Of a DNA stretch of 64,000 nt, positions 34,456-43,700 are shown piece after piece (the stretch's first letter is position 1; each line of letters starts with the position of its first letter). The position numbers were made by a program, and so were the translations under genes. The stretch is from Kitasatospora aureofaciens. Lineage in GTDB: Bacteria > Actinomycetota > Actinomycetes > Streptomycetales > Streptomycetaceae. The notes under the pieces were generated by a model, which did no database searches, was not told where the DNA came from, and saw nothing but the letters and a program-made list of their open reading frames with translations. The stretch covers positions 124,001 through 188,000 of the forward strand of contig NZ_JPRF03000054.1 in the NCBI RefSeq assembly GCF_001188955.3, in the 5' to 3' direction.

Positions 34456-36627
34456 ATGCCAGGCATATCGGCCCCCCGCACGGGCCACCGCGCCGGCCGG
34501 TCCGGCTCCCTCCGCAGCTCGCTCCTCGCCCTCGTTCTGGTCCCCAGCCTGGGCCTCGCCGCCGCCTGGGGCTACGCCGCCTACCTGCTGCGCGACGCCG
34601 GGAACCGCACCGCGCTGGTGGCCGGCACCGCCGTCGTCGCCGTGGTGCTGCTGGTCAGCCTGATCCGCGGCGTCCGGGCCGCCCGGGCCCTGTCCGCCCG
34701 GCTGGCCGTACTGCGCACCGACACCCTCGCGCTCGCCCAGCAGGAGATCCCCGACGTCGTCGGGCGGCTGCGCGCCGGGGAGCCGGTGCCCACCCCGCCC
34801 ACCTGGACGCCCTCGCGACGGGTCGGCGACGAGGTCCAGCAGACCTCCGACGGCCTGGCCGCCGTCCGGCAGGCCGCCGTCGCCGCCATCGTCCACCAGG
34901 CCCAGGGCCGCGAGGGGACCAAGAAGGTCTTCCTCAACATCGCCCGCCGCACCCAGATCCTGATCCACCGCCAGATCAGCATGCTCGACGCGCTGGAGCG
35001 CGAGCACGAGGAACCCGAGCTGCTGCGCGAACTGTTCGCGGTCGACCACCTGGCCACCCGGATGCGGCGCAACGCCGAGAACCTGGTCATCCTCGGCGGC
35101 GCGCTGCCCGCCCGGCGCTGGCGCAACGCCGTGCCCATGGTCAACGTGCTGCGCAGCGCCGTCTCCGAAACCGAGAACTACGCCCGGGTCGTCGTCCAGG
35201 GCGTGCCGCGCGCCTCCCTCAGCGGGCAGGCCGTCGCCGACGTGATCCACCTGGTCGCCGAGCTGATCGAGAACGGCACCACCTTCTCCCCGCCGTACAC
35301 CCAGGTGCAGGTCTCCGCCCAGGAGGTCCCCAAGGGCCTGGCCGTCGAGGTGGAGGACCGCGGCCTCGGCATGACCGAGGAGGAGTACGAGCGGCTCAAC
35401 GAGTACCTGGCCAACCCGCCCGAGCTGGACGTCTCCGCGCTCGGCGACGACCTGCGGCTCGGCCTGTTCGTCGTCGCGCGGCTGGCCGCCCGGCACGACA
35501 TCCAGGTCACCCTTCGGCCCTCGCCGTACGGCGGCACCCGGGCCGTGGTCCTGGTGCCCTCGGTGCTGCTGGAGCAGGCCGAACACCCGGCCGCGGTACC
35601 CGGACTGCCGTCCGGCGCCCGGGTCACCCGCACCCCGGTGTCGGAACCACGGCCGTCGGACGGTGACTTGGGCGAGGTCGACGAGGAACTGTCGGGCGCG
35701 CTGTCGGGAGTGCTCAGCGGGCTGCTCGGCGGTGGATCGGCCGGACCGGCTGCGGGCGCTGATGCGGCTGCGGCTGGTGCTGCGGCTGCCGATGGCGGGA
35801 CGACCGCGGACGTCGCCCCCGGTTCCGTCGCCTCCGGGGAGGAGGACGGCGGGGTGACCATCGGCGAGCTGCTCGGGCGACAGGACGGTGGGACCGGTGG
35901 GGCCGCTCCCGAGAACGCCGGACTGCCGGTCGGCGCCGAGATCCCCGGCCTTCCCGGCGCCGTGGTGGTCCCCCGGCCCGCGCTGCCGCGTCCCTACGAC
36001 CTGCCGACCGATCCGTCGGCGGAGCCCGTGGCGGGACTCGCACCGGGGCTCGTAGCCGGACCGGTGCCCGGTGCCGCCGGTGACGTCGGCGTCCACGGCG
36101 GCGTGCCGGGGCCGCTCGCGGACTCGGCCGCCGGGTTCGACGGGGTTCCCGCCGACCGGTCGACGCCCACCCACGAACGCCCGCAGGAGGACCACGTGGA
36201 GCACGGCCCGGACGGCGAACTGCGCACCCCGCGGGTCCTGCCGCAGCGGGTCCGCAACGCCAGCCTCGCCGAGCAGCTCCGCGAGGCCAACGCCCCCGGC
36301 GGCATGATCCCGTCGCCATCGGATCCGGCCGCTCCGCCTTCGCCGTACGGAGCCGCAGCGCCGTACGGAGCCCCGGCGCCGCACGGGACTCCGGCGCCGC
36401 ACGGGGCCCACGCCGCCCCGAGCGGCCCGCGGTTCGGCGAGGCCGACGCCCCCTCGCCGGCGCGCTCCCGCGCCACCATGGCCGCCATCCAGCGCGGCAC
36501 CCGGAGCGCCCGCGCGGCCGGTTCCGAACCGGACGCGCCCGCCATCGCCCCCCAGCCGGCCGCAGCCTCCGCCCCCGAGGAAGCCGCGGAAGCCTCCGCC
36601 GTTCAGGAAGCCAAGGAACAGCAGTGA
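34456..36627 (+). CDS. cvnA: conservon CvnA: membrane sensor histidine-kinase-like ATPase
   Basis: This 723-residue protein has two N-terminal membrane helices (LLALVLVPSLGLAAAWGYAA and LVAGTAVVAVVLLVSLI). A helical region follows (IARRTQILIHRQISMLDALE), then a HATPase domain (about 255-375) with N-box HLVAELIENGTTFSPP and G-box VEDRGLGM, ending GGTRAVVLVP. The C-terminal half (about 375-723) is a long Ala/Gly/Pro-rich tail with APYGA/APHGT repeats. Conservons are actinomycete operons of kinase-like CvnA, roadblock CvnB, DUF742 CvnC and GTPase CvnD that resemble eukaryotic GPCR signalling and affect development and antibiotic production in S. coelicolor. ATG 34456 follows AAGGA. Its stop overlaps the cvnB start. 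Confidence 0.93.
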   Translation: MPGISAPRTGHRAGRSGSLRSSLLALVLVPSLGLAAAWGYAAYLLRDAGNRTALVAGTAVVAVVLLVSLIRGVRAARALSARLAVLRTDTLALAQQEIPDVVGRLRAGEPVPTPPTWTPSRRVGDEVQQTSDGLAAVRQAAVAAIVHQAQGREGTKKVFLNIARRTQILIHRQISMLDALEREHEEPELLRELFAVDHLATRMRRNAENLVILGGALPARRWRNAVPMVNVLRSAVSETENYARVVVQGVPRASLSGQAVADVIHLVAELIENGTTFSPPYTQVQVSAQEVPKGLAVEVEDRGLGMTEEEYERLNEYLANPPELDVSALGDDLRLGLFVVARLAARHDIQVTLRPSPYGGTRAVVLVPSVLLEQAEHPAAVPGLPSGARVTRTPVSEPRPSDGDLGEVDEELSGALSGVLSGLLGGGSAGPAAGADAAAAGAAAADGGTTADVAPGSVASGEEDGGVTIGELLGRQDGGTGGAAPENAGLPVGAEIPGLPGAVVVPRPALPRPYDLPTDPSAEPVAGLAPGLVAGPVPGAAGDVGVHGGVPGPLADSAAGFDGVPADRSTPTHERPQEDHVEHGPDGELRTPRVLPQRVRNASLAEQLREANAPGGMIPSPSDPAAPPSPYGAAAPYGAPAPHGTPAPHGAHAAPSGPRFGEADAPSPARSRATMAAIQRGTRSARAAGSEPDAPAIAPQPAAASAPEEAAEASAVQEAKEQQ

Positions 36628-37061
36628 TGACGCAGCAGCAGACCGAAACCCAGCGCGACCTCAACTGGCTGCTGGACCAGCTGGTGGCGCGGGTACCCGA
36701 GACCCGCCACGCCATCGTCCTCTCCGAGGACGGCCTGCTGGTCGGCATGTCCCAGGGCCTCGACCGTGCCGACGCCGAACACCTGTCCGCCGTCGCCTCC
36801 GGCCTGCAGAGCCTGGCCCGCGGCGCCGGGCACCGCTTCAACGGCGGGCGGGTCCGGCAGACCGTCGTCGAGATGGACCAGCTGTTCCTGTTCGTCACCA
36901 CCGCCGGACAGGGGGCCCGCCTCGCCGTGCTCACCAGCGAGCAGGTGGACGCCGGGCTGATGGCCTACGAGATCAACATGCTGGTCAAGCAGGTCGGCCA
37001 GTACCTCACCGCGGCGCCGCGCAGCGACGCGGGCCAGGTCGGCGCGGGTGGCGGTGCGTGA
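36627..37061 (+). CDS. cvnB: conservon CvnB: roadblock/LC7 domain protein
   Basis: This 144-residue protein has the roadblock fold: LDQLVARVPETRHAIVLSED, GLLVGMSQGLDRADAEHLSA, then VVEMDQLFLFVTTAGQGARLAV and a final amphipathic helix. Roadblock proteins such as MglB regulate small GTPases, here CvnD. ATG 36627 overlaps the cvnA stop (TGATG), with AGGAA upstream; the GTG three bases earlier is an alternative. The stop overlaps the cvnC GTG start, so the three genes are translationally coupled. Confidence 0.93.
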   Translation: MTQQQTETQRDLNWLLDQLVARVPETRHAIVLSEDGLLVGMSQGLDRADAEHLSAVASGLQSLARGAGHRFNGGRVRQTVVEMDQLFLFVTTAGQGARLAVLTSEQVDAGLMAYEINMLVKQVGQYLTAAPRSDAGQVGAGGGA

Positions 37062-37441
37062 CCACCGCCGACGCCGACGAGGGCTGGTTCTACGACAAGG
37101 ACGCCGGCCACCTGGTCCGCCCCTACGCGATCACCAACGGGCGCACCGGCCCGGTCCGTGACGGCTTCGCGCTCATCACCCTGGTGGTCACCGCCGACCC
37201 GCGCGCCGACACCAGCCGGTTGACCCCCGAACCGGCCGCGATCCTCGACATGTGCCGCGAACGCCCGCTGGCCGTCGCCGAGATCGCGGCCAGCATGGAC
37301 CTGCCGGTGAGCGTGGTCAAGGTGCTTCTGGACGATCTGGCGGAGGCCCGGCTGATCCTCACCCGGGCCCCGGTCCAGCTCGCCGAGGCGCCGGACATCT
37401 CGCTGATCCAGGCGGTGATCGAGGGTGTCCGCCGGCTCTGA
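37058..37441 (+). CDS. cvnC: conservon CvnC: DUF742 protein
   Basis: This 127-residue protein has the DUF742 pattern: an N-terminal LVRPYAITNGRT followed by a winged-helix-like segment (ILDMCRERPLAVAEIAASMD, LPVSVVKVLLDDLAEARLI). The family is always found next to roadblock and CvnD genes, and its biochemical role is unknown. The start is GTG 37058 in a GTGA overlap with cvnB. Confidence 0.92.
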   Translation: MTTADADEGWFYDKDAGHLVRPYAITNGRTGPVRDGFALITLVVTADPRADTSRLTPEPAAILDMCRERPLAVAEIAASMDLPVSVVKVLLDDLAEARLILTRAPVQLAEAPDISLIQAVIEGVRRL

Positions 37442-37512
37442 CGGACGGCGACGGCCCGGCCCCGCTCCTCCCCGCCTCGTAAAACTCCCAGTTCCCTTCC
37501 AGGAGACCCGAA

Positions 37513-38088
37513 GTGACGACCCAGAGCCTGGTGCCGGGCGCGGTCAAGATCCTCGTCGCCGGCGGCTTCGGCGTCGGCAAGACCACCATGGTCGGCTCGG
37601 TCAGTGAGATCGAACCGCTGCAGACCGAGGAGCGGATGACCCGCGCCAGCATCGGGGTCGACAGCCTCGAAGGCGTCCAGGACAAGTCCACCACCACCGT
37701 GGCGATGGACTTCGGCCGGATCACCGTCCGTGAGGACCTGGTGCTCTACCTCTTCGGCACGCCCGGGCAGTTCCGGTTCTGGTTCATGTGGGACGACCTC
37801 GCCCTCGGCGCCCTCGGCGCGATCGTCCTCGCGGACACCCGGCGGCTCGAATCCAGCTTCGCCGCCGTCGACTTCTTCGAGCAGCGCGGAATCCCGTTCG
37901 CCATCGGGGTCAACTGCTTCCACGGCCGCCGGGAGGCCACCCCGGAGGACGTCCGCCGCGCCCTCGACCTCGGGCCGGAGGTGCCGGTGGTGCTGTGCGA
38001 CGTCCGGGAGCGGGCGTCCAGCAAGGAACTGCTGCTCGCCCTGCTCGACCGGGTGCACCGGGACGCCCTGGCCGCCGGGCGGCGGTGA
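37513..38088 (+). CDS. cvnD: conservon CvnD: MglA/Ras-like small GTPase
   Basis: This 191-residue GTP-binding protein has P-loop GGFGVGKTTMV (about residue 18), the switch II region LFGTPGQFRFWFMW (about 80) and a G4-like GVNCFHG (about 137), typical of actinomycete conservon GTPases. It should cycle between GTP and GDP states under CvnB control. GTG 37513 follows AGGAG (37501-37505) at 7 bases, after a 71-base gap from cvnC. A long hairpin follows and also covers the end of the convergent MarR gene. Confidence 0.94.
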   Translation: MTTQSLVPGAVKILVAGGFGVGKTTMVGSVSEIEPLQTEERMTRASIGVDSLEGVQDKSTTTVAMDFGRITVREDLVLYLFGTPGQFRFWFMWDDLALGALGAIVLADTRRLESSFAAVDFFEQRGIPFAIGVNCFHGRREATPEDVRRALDLGPEVPVVLCDVRERASSKELLLALLDRVHRDALAAGRR

Positions 38089-38108
38089 GGGCCACCGCCT
38101 CCCGGCAT

Positions 38109-38190
38109 CGGCGAGGGCACAGCACCCCGGTACCGGACCGCCAATTCGGTTAATCCGGTTAATCCGGTACCGGGGGCTGTGCCTTCGCCG
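38109..38190. terminator. long hairpin ending cvnD and overlapping the MarR 3' end
   Basis: CGGCGAGGGCACAGCACCCC then GGTACCGGA (38109-38137) pairs with 38163-38190 with few mismatches. The loop contains two TTAATCCGG repeats (about 38149-38166). It can end transcripts on both strands; the right arm includes the last codons of the MarR gene. Confidence 0.75.
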
Positions 38191-38629
38191 GGGCGAGCTC
38201 GGCGAGCGCGTCCACCAGCGGGGCCAGCTCGGGGAGTTCGGCGGCCTGCGTCAGGGTCGCTTCCAGGGTCGCGTCGTGCACCGGGCGGGCGGCCTCCAGC
38301 AGGGCACGGCCCGCCGGCGTCAGCTCGGTGTAGATGCCCCGCCGGTCGTCCGCGCAGAGATAGCGCCCCAGCAGGCCGCGGTCCTCCAGGCGGCTGACCA
38401 GCCGGGTGGTCGCACTGCTGCTCAGCGCCGCGGCGCGGGCCAGCTGCTGCATCCGCATGTGCCAGCCGTCCTGCCGGGAGAGTGCCTCCAGCACCGTGTA
38501 CTCGACCACCGAGAGCTTGTGCTCCGCCTGGAGCGCCTTCTCCAACGCGGCGTCGATCAGCCCGTGCAGTGCGGCGAGCGTCCGCCAGCCACTGGACCGG
38601 ACCTCGGCCGCGTCGTCGCGGATGGACAT
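38159..38629 (-). CDS. MarR family transcriptional regulator
   Basis: This 156-residue protein has the MarR winged helix: LSVVEYTVLEALSRQDGWHM, LARAAALSSSATTRLVSRLE (recognition helix, about 65-85) and DRRGIYTELTPAGRALLEAA (wing and beyond). It probably binds its own upstream region (38630-38729), which contains an inverted motif. There is no divergent efflux or enzyme gene, so its main target is not evident. The start ATG 38629 was picked at the family N-terminus. It is convergent with cvnD and shares its terminator. Confidence 0.9.
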   Translation of the reverse strand: MSIRDDAAEVRSSGWRTLAALHGLIDAALEKALQAEHKLSVVEYTVLEALSRQDGWHMRMQQLARAAALSSSATTRLVSRLEDRGLLGRYLCADDRRGIYTELTPAGRALLEAARPVHDATLEATLTQAAELPELAPLVDALAELAPAKAQPPVPD

Positions 38630-38729
38630 GGCTCGCCTTCCCTTCGTGTTGCTCCGTGCGCCTCTGGTATCTCCTCTCCCACAAGTATGCCAGTTTGCGC
38701 CGATTATCAGTCTCTGCAAATACTTCGGC
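38630..38729 (-). promoter_or_regulatory. MarR promoter with candidate dyad
   Basis: This A/T-rich patch contains AAGTATGCCAGTTTGC (about 38685-38700) and, 17 bases on, GCAAATACTT. The outer AAGTAT/ATACTT and inner TTTGC/GCAAA form an interrupted inverted repeat, a plausible regulator site. It also lies just past the end of the minus-strand SWIM gene. Confidence 0.4.
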
Positions 38730-40703
38730 TCACATCCGCGCCGGCTGACGGGTGCGGTCGGTGGCTGTTCCGTCGGCTGCCCAGGCGGCGTAGCAGAGCG
38801 CGGTGGCCAGCGCCTCCGTGTAGACGGCGGCGGCGAGCCAGGCCGTGGCGAAGGCGTCGTGGTCATCCGGGACGACCCGGCCGAACACATCCCGCCGATG
38901 GTCCGCCGCGGCCGCCCGCAGGCCGTCCAGGAGCTGGGCGGCGGTGGACAGTCCGGCGACGCGCAGCAGGCTCCGGTCGGCCGCCGCCGTGGCCGCGCTC
39001 GGGGCGAGGGCGGAGCGCCCGGTGGTCACCGCCTGCGCCACCCGGCGGGCGAGCACGTGCACGGGTGGACCGTCCGGAGGTGTGGTGGGGAGCTCGGGTA
39101 GGGGCCCGACTGGGTGGTCGGCCCGGGGAGCGGGGGCCTGGAGGTCGGCGGCCTGGAGGCGCTCCAGGCCGAGGTTGGCCCGGCCCGCCCGGTCGGCGGC
39201 GAGGGCGAGGCGGACGGGCCCGGGCTGGTCGGAGCCGTCCGGGGGCGTCCCGATCGCGAGCAGGCGCAGTTGCGGGCGGTCGGCCCGCTCCAGGCGGCCG
39301 ATCAGCCGGAGCCGCAGGCCGTGCGCGGTGGCGAGCAGGGCGAGGTTGGCCCGGAAGGCCAGGTCCGGGTGCTCGTGCCCCGGGAGCAGCGCGATCACCA
39401 GGTCGCTCCCCGCGACGCGGGCGAGCAGTTGGGCGGCTCCGCCGGGCGCGGTCGGGGCCGCGCCCAGCAGGGTGACGTCCAGGAAGAGCAGGTCACTCCC
39501 GGCCGGGCGGCTCTCGTACGGCAGCTCCTGCGCCGCCAGGGCCCGCGCCACCTGCGCACCGGGCGGCTCGGACCACAGCCCGTCCACCGGCTCCGCCGTC
39601 CAGTCGGCCCCGGCCGCGCGGACCGCCCGGACCGAGGCCCCGGCACCCAGCCGCCCGCCGGCCGACCTCGTCGCGCCCTGGACCGCCAGTCCGGCACGGC
39701 TGAACTCGCGGTGGCTGAGCGCGGCATCGCCCAGCCGCACCGTACGGTTGCCCGCGCCGACGGCCAGCGGGGCGGCGGTCGCGGCGTCACCATGCGGGGT
39801 CACCTCGGCGACGGTGCTGAGTCGGCCTCCGGCGTCCACCGCCCAGCTGACCGCGCCGGCGTGGGTCGCGGTCAGCACCGGCTCGGCGAACAGCCCGTAC
39901 AGCCGCAGGCCGCCCTCCTCGGCATAGGCCTGGCGGGCGCTGCCTCGCAGCTCGCCGAGCGGGGTGGGCTCGGGGGCGCCGGAGGCGCCGAAGGCATCGA
40001 CGGGCGCGCTCAGGGCCACGGTGAGGCCGAGCAACTCGCGCAGGCCCGACACCAGGTCCACCAGCCGGTGGTCGGGCGCGCCGGAACGCGCCGCGCGCAC
40101 CCTGGTGACCACCGTGACCGCCGCCGCGGCCGGACGATACAGCCCCGCCAGGCGCGCCCGGTGCGCGGCACGCAGCAGCTCGGCCTGGGAGACGGCGCCC
40201 GCGCCGCTCACCCCGGCGGCCAGCAGGGCACAGGCGGCCCGGTGGAGGTGCCGGGCGGCGGCGAGTTCGGACGGGGTGAGGGCAGCGGGTTCGGGTCGGA
40301 GCACGGGTTCCGGCGCTGACGGGGTTTCGGGGCCCTCGGCTCGAGGGGCATCGACTCGAGGGGCATCGGCATCGGAGGATTCGGCGCCGCCCTCGATCGC
40401 CTCCGCCAGCGGGCAGAGGGTGACGGCGGCGGCGCGGTGGACGCAGGCCGGAGCCAGCAGGCAGCCACAGCGGACGGAGGCCGGGTCGGCGATCACTCCG
40501 CCCGGGGCGTGCAGGACGAGCAGGGCCTCCTCGTCCACCCCCACCCGCCACTCGTCACCCTCCCGGCTCAGCGGCCGCTGGGCCAGCTTCGCCGCCGCGC
40601 CGTCCAGCCGCTTCTGCAGCCGGGCGCTCAGCCCGGACACCACCTCGGCGACCACCTCGGGCCGGACGCCCGGCCAGCCGTTCTCCTGCGTCGTCGCGTT
40701 CAT
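38730..40703 (-). CDS. SWIM zinc-finger protein of the MoxR-VWA operon (YehQ-like)
   Basis: This 657-residue protein has a SWIM motif CGCLLAPACVH (CxC...CxH, about residues 76-88) after VLHAPGGVIADPASVR. SWIM fingers mediate DNA or protein binding. The rest is helical and Ala-rich with no recognised domain, ending FATAWLAAAVYTEALATALC. ATG 40703 overlaps the stop of the upstream DUF5682-VWA gene (ATGA). In E. coli yehQ encodes a SWIM protein beside the VWA gene yehP, the same neighbourhood. It is the last gene of a five-gene operon. The function is unknown; by context it is an adaptor or substrate receptor for the AAA-VWA machine. Confidence 0.85.
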   Translation of the reverse strand: MNATTQENGWPGVRPEVVAEVVSGLSARLQKRLDGAAAKLAQRPLSREGDEWRVGVDEEALLVLHAPGGVIADPASVRCGCLLAPACVHRAAAVTLCPLAEAIEGGAESSDADAPRVDAPRAEGPETPSAPEPVLRPEPAALTPSELAAARHLHRAACALLAAGVSGAGAVSQAELLRAAHRARLAGLYRPAAAAVTVVTRVRAARSGAPDHRLVDLVSGLRELLGLTVALSAPVDAFGASGAPEPTPLGELRGSARQAYAEEGGLRLYGLFAEPVLTATHAGAVSWAVDAGGRLSTVAEVTPHGDAATAAPLAVGAGNRTVRLGDAALSHREFSRAGLAVQGATRSAGGRLGAGASVRAVRAAGADWTAEPVDGLWSEPPGAQVARALAAQELPYESRPAGSDLLFLDVTLLGAAPTAPGGAAQLLARVAGSDLVIALLPGHEHPDLAFRANLALLATAHGLRLRLIGRLERADRPQLRLLAIGTPPDGSDQPGPVRLALAADRAGRANLGLERLQAADLQAPAPRADHPVGPLPELPTTPPDGPPVHVLARRVAQAVTTGRSALAPSAATAAADRSLLRVAGLSTAAQLLDGLRAAAADHRRDVFGRVVPDDHDAFATAWLAAAVYTEALATALCYAAWAADGTATDRTRQPARM

Positions 40704-43700
40704 CGGACCTTCTCCCCCACCCAGCGGGCCAGTTCCAGCGGGCTCAGTGCCGCCACGGGCATACCGGCCGCGACCAGCTGGCCCGCGACCGACTTCGAGT
40801 ACCGGGCCGTCCCGGTGTCGTCCAATGCCGCGCAGCCGAGCAGGTGCACGCCGGAATCCACCAGTGCCCGGGTCTGGGCTAGCAGCCCGTTGACCGGGCC
40901 GCCCTCCTCGAAGTCGCTGACCACCGCGATCAACGTCCTCGACGGCACCGTCACCAGCTCGCGCGCGTAGCGCAACCCGGTCGCGATGCTGGTACCGCCG
41001 CCGACCCGCACCTCCAGCAGCAGGCTCAGCGGATCCGCCACCTGCTCCGTCAGGTCCAGGACTCCGGTGGAGAAGGCGACGAAGTGGGTAGTGAGCGACG
41101 GCACCCCGGCCAGGATCGCGGCGGTGAGCGCCGCCCAGACCGTGGAGGCCTCCATCGAGCCCGACACGTCCACCACCAGGATCAGCCGCCAGTCGTTGGC
41201 CTGCCGAGCCCTGGTCCGGAACACCGGACGCTCCGGCACGATCAGGGTGCCGACGCCGTCCGGTGCCGGACGGGCGGTGGCGAGGTTGGCCCGGATGGTC
41301 CGCTGGAGGTCCAGCCCGCCGCCCGGACGCCGCGACGGGCGCGGCACGCTGATGCCGGTCAGCGCGGGGCGCAGCCTGGTCGCCAGTTCGCGGCTCAACT
41401 CGTCCACCAGCCGCCGCACCAGCGGGCGCAGCCGCGCCACCCGGGCCTCGGGCAGGCCGCCCGCATGGTCCAGCACCGTCCGCAACAGGTCGACCGACGG
41501 GCGGACGGCGGACGGGTCGATCGCCTCCAGGACATCCGTCCGGCCATGGGCGACGGCGGCCGCCAGCACCTCCTCCCGCAGACCCGGGCCGAACAGCGCC
41601 TCCAGTTCCTCGGCCCACTCGCGCACTCCGGGGAAGGGCGCCTCGCGTCCACCCCGGTCGCCCAGGCCCGGGCCGGAGCCCTCACCGCGTCCACTGCCGT
41701 ACAACTCGTCGAGCGCAGTGGCGAGTCGGGCGCTGCGACCGGACAGGCCGCCGCTGCCGGGACGGCCCAACAGCAGGCGCCAGCGCTCGGCGGGAGTGAG
41801 GGTGTGCGGTCCGGTGCCCGGGGGCTGGGCGGTGGGTGTGGGTGTGGGTGCTGGTTGAGGGGTGGGGGCCGGGTCCGGGGTCGCCTGCGGTGCCAGGCCG
41901 CGACGGGCCAGAACCGCGCGCGCGGCCAGGTCCGCGCGCACCCAACTCGCCACCACGGCAGGATCGGCAGCCTCGGGCAGGGCGGCGAGACGGGTGCCGA
42001 GCCGCTCCTCGACCAGGGCCAGCAGCCGGTCGCGGGCCGCCGGGCTCAGCGTGTCGAAACCGCCGCGCAGCGCGGGCAGCCGGTCCAGGAAGGCGGAGTC
42101 GGACAGTGACGTCACCCGCTCCAGCACGGGTTCGAGCGCCTCGGGCGCGCTGTCGAACAGCCCCTCGGCCGCGGTCAACAACCCGACCAGCGCCCGTCCG
42201 AGCAGCTGCCGCGCCCGTACGTCGGTCGCCCCGTCCACCCAGGACGCGGCCCGGCCGCCGAACACCCCGGCCGGCTCCTGCCCGAGCAGCACCCGCACCG
42301 CTCCGGCCGCACCCCGCACCAACGGACTCCCCCGCTCCGCGAGTTCGCCCAGCACGTACCCCAGCCGCACCCCGCCCAGCCGATCGGCCCGCCGCGCCAG
42401 CTCCACCAGCGCCCGCGCATCCGCCGGATCGTCCGACCCACCCAACCCCTCCACCTGCCGCACCGCAGCGGCGGTCAGCAGCTCCACGGCAGCAGGGAGG
42501 GCGGTGGCAGGGCGGTACGGCTCGGGAGCGATTGGGCAGACGATGGCCGCGGGCTCCCTGACAACCGTGCCGGTACGAGGCGTTCGACCTCCCTCACACG
42601 ACACGACCTGCGAATCGGTGGAAGGCCGCGCCCCGGTGGCGGGCGGTAGCGCGGTGACCAGTCCGGCATCGCCAGGACTGCCCGAACCGATCGCTCCGGC
42701 GGACAGCAGACCTGCGGCAGACCCGGCATCACCCCGGCCACCCGGGACGACCACACCGACGGGCGGTAGCGCGTCGGCAGGCTCGGGATCGCCCGGCCCG
42801 ACGTCACCTTGAACGCTCGGGACGGCTGCCCCGGTGGGTGGTGGGGGCGGGGTGTCCGGGGTGAGGCCGGGGAAGTGGCCTGCGGTGAGGCGGTCGAGAA
42901 GGGTGAGGGCGTCGAGGAGGTCGGGGAGGGTTGCGGTGGTGGGGAGGGTGGCGGTGAGTTGGGTGAGGCGGGTGGTGGTGAGGGCGGGGAGGGCGCAGGA
43001 GGCGGCGGCGGTGAGGCCGTCGATGATCTCGCGGGGCGTGGGGTCGTCGCTGAGGCGGGTGCGGAGGCTGCCCTCGGCGGCTTGGGCCGGGGTGACGCCG
43101 CGGGTGCCGGCGACGGTGAGCAGGGCGGCGACGGTGGGGGTCCAGTGCAGGCGCCAGCGGGTGCCGAGGGTTTCGGTGCCGCCCGGGCCGGTGGTGGCGA
43201 CGGGCTCGGCGTAGGGGACGCCGCAGGCCGTGAGCCGGTGGAGGAGGATCTCGCGGCGGCGGTCGAGGGGGCTGCGCAGCGGGTCGAGGCGCAGTTCGCG
43301 CGGGCCCGGCTCGGTGGGGCCGGGGAGGCCGAGCTCGGCGAGGAGGTTTTCGACGGCGGGGGCGAGTCCGCTGCGCGGGGCGGCGGGGGTGGGGCGCCCG
43401 GTGCGGGTGCCGACCAGGACCTGTTCGAGCGCACGGGCGACGGCCCGCCCCCGGCCGAGGGGTTCGCCCTGGGCGAGGACGGTCTGGACGGCTTCGACGA
43501 GTTCGCCGCGGCCGGGGGCGGCGTGGCCGCGCAACCGGGCGAGGTCACCGGCGAGGCGGACGATCTCCCGGGCGTCGGCCGGACCGGAGGGGTGGTCCTG
43601 GGTGCGCAGGGCGGCGCAGATCCGGACGGCGGTGGCGGTGAGCGCCTCGGTGAGGCGCTCCGGGTCTCCGCCGGCGTCCAGGACGGTGTGCTGCCACTCC

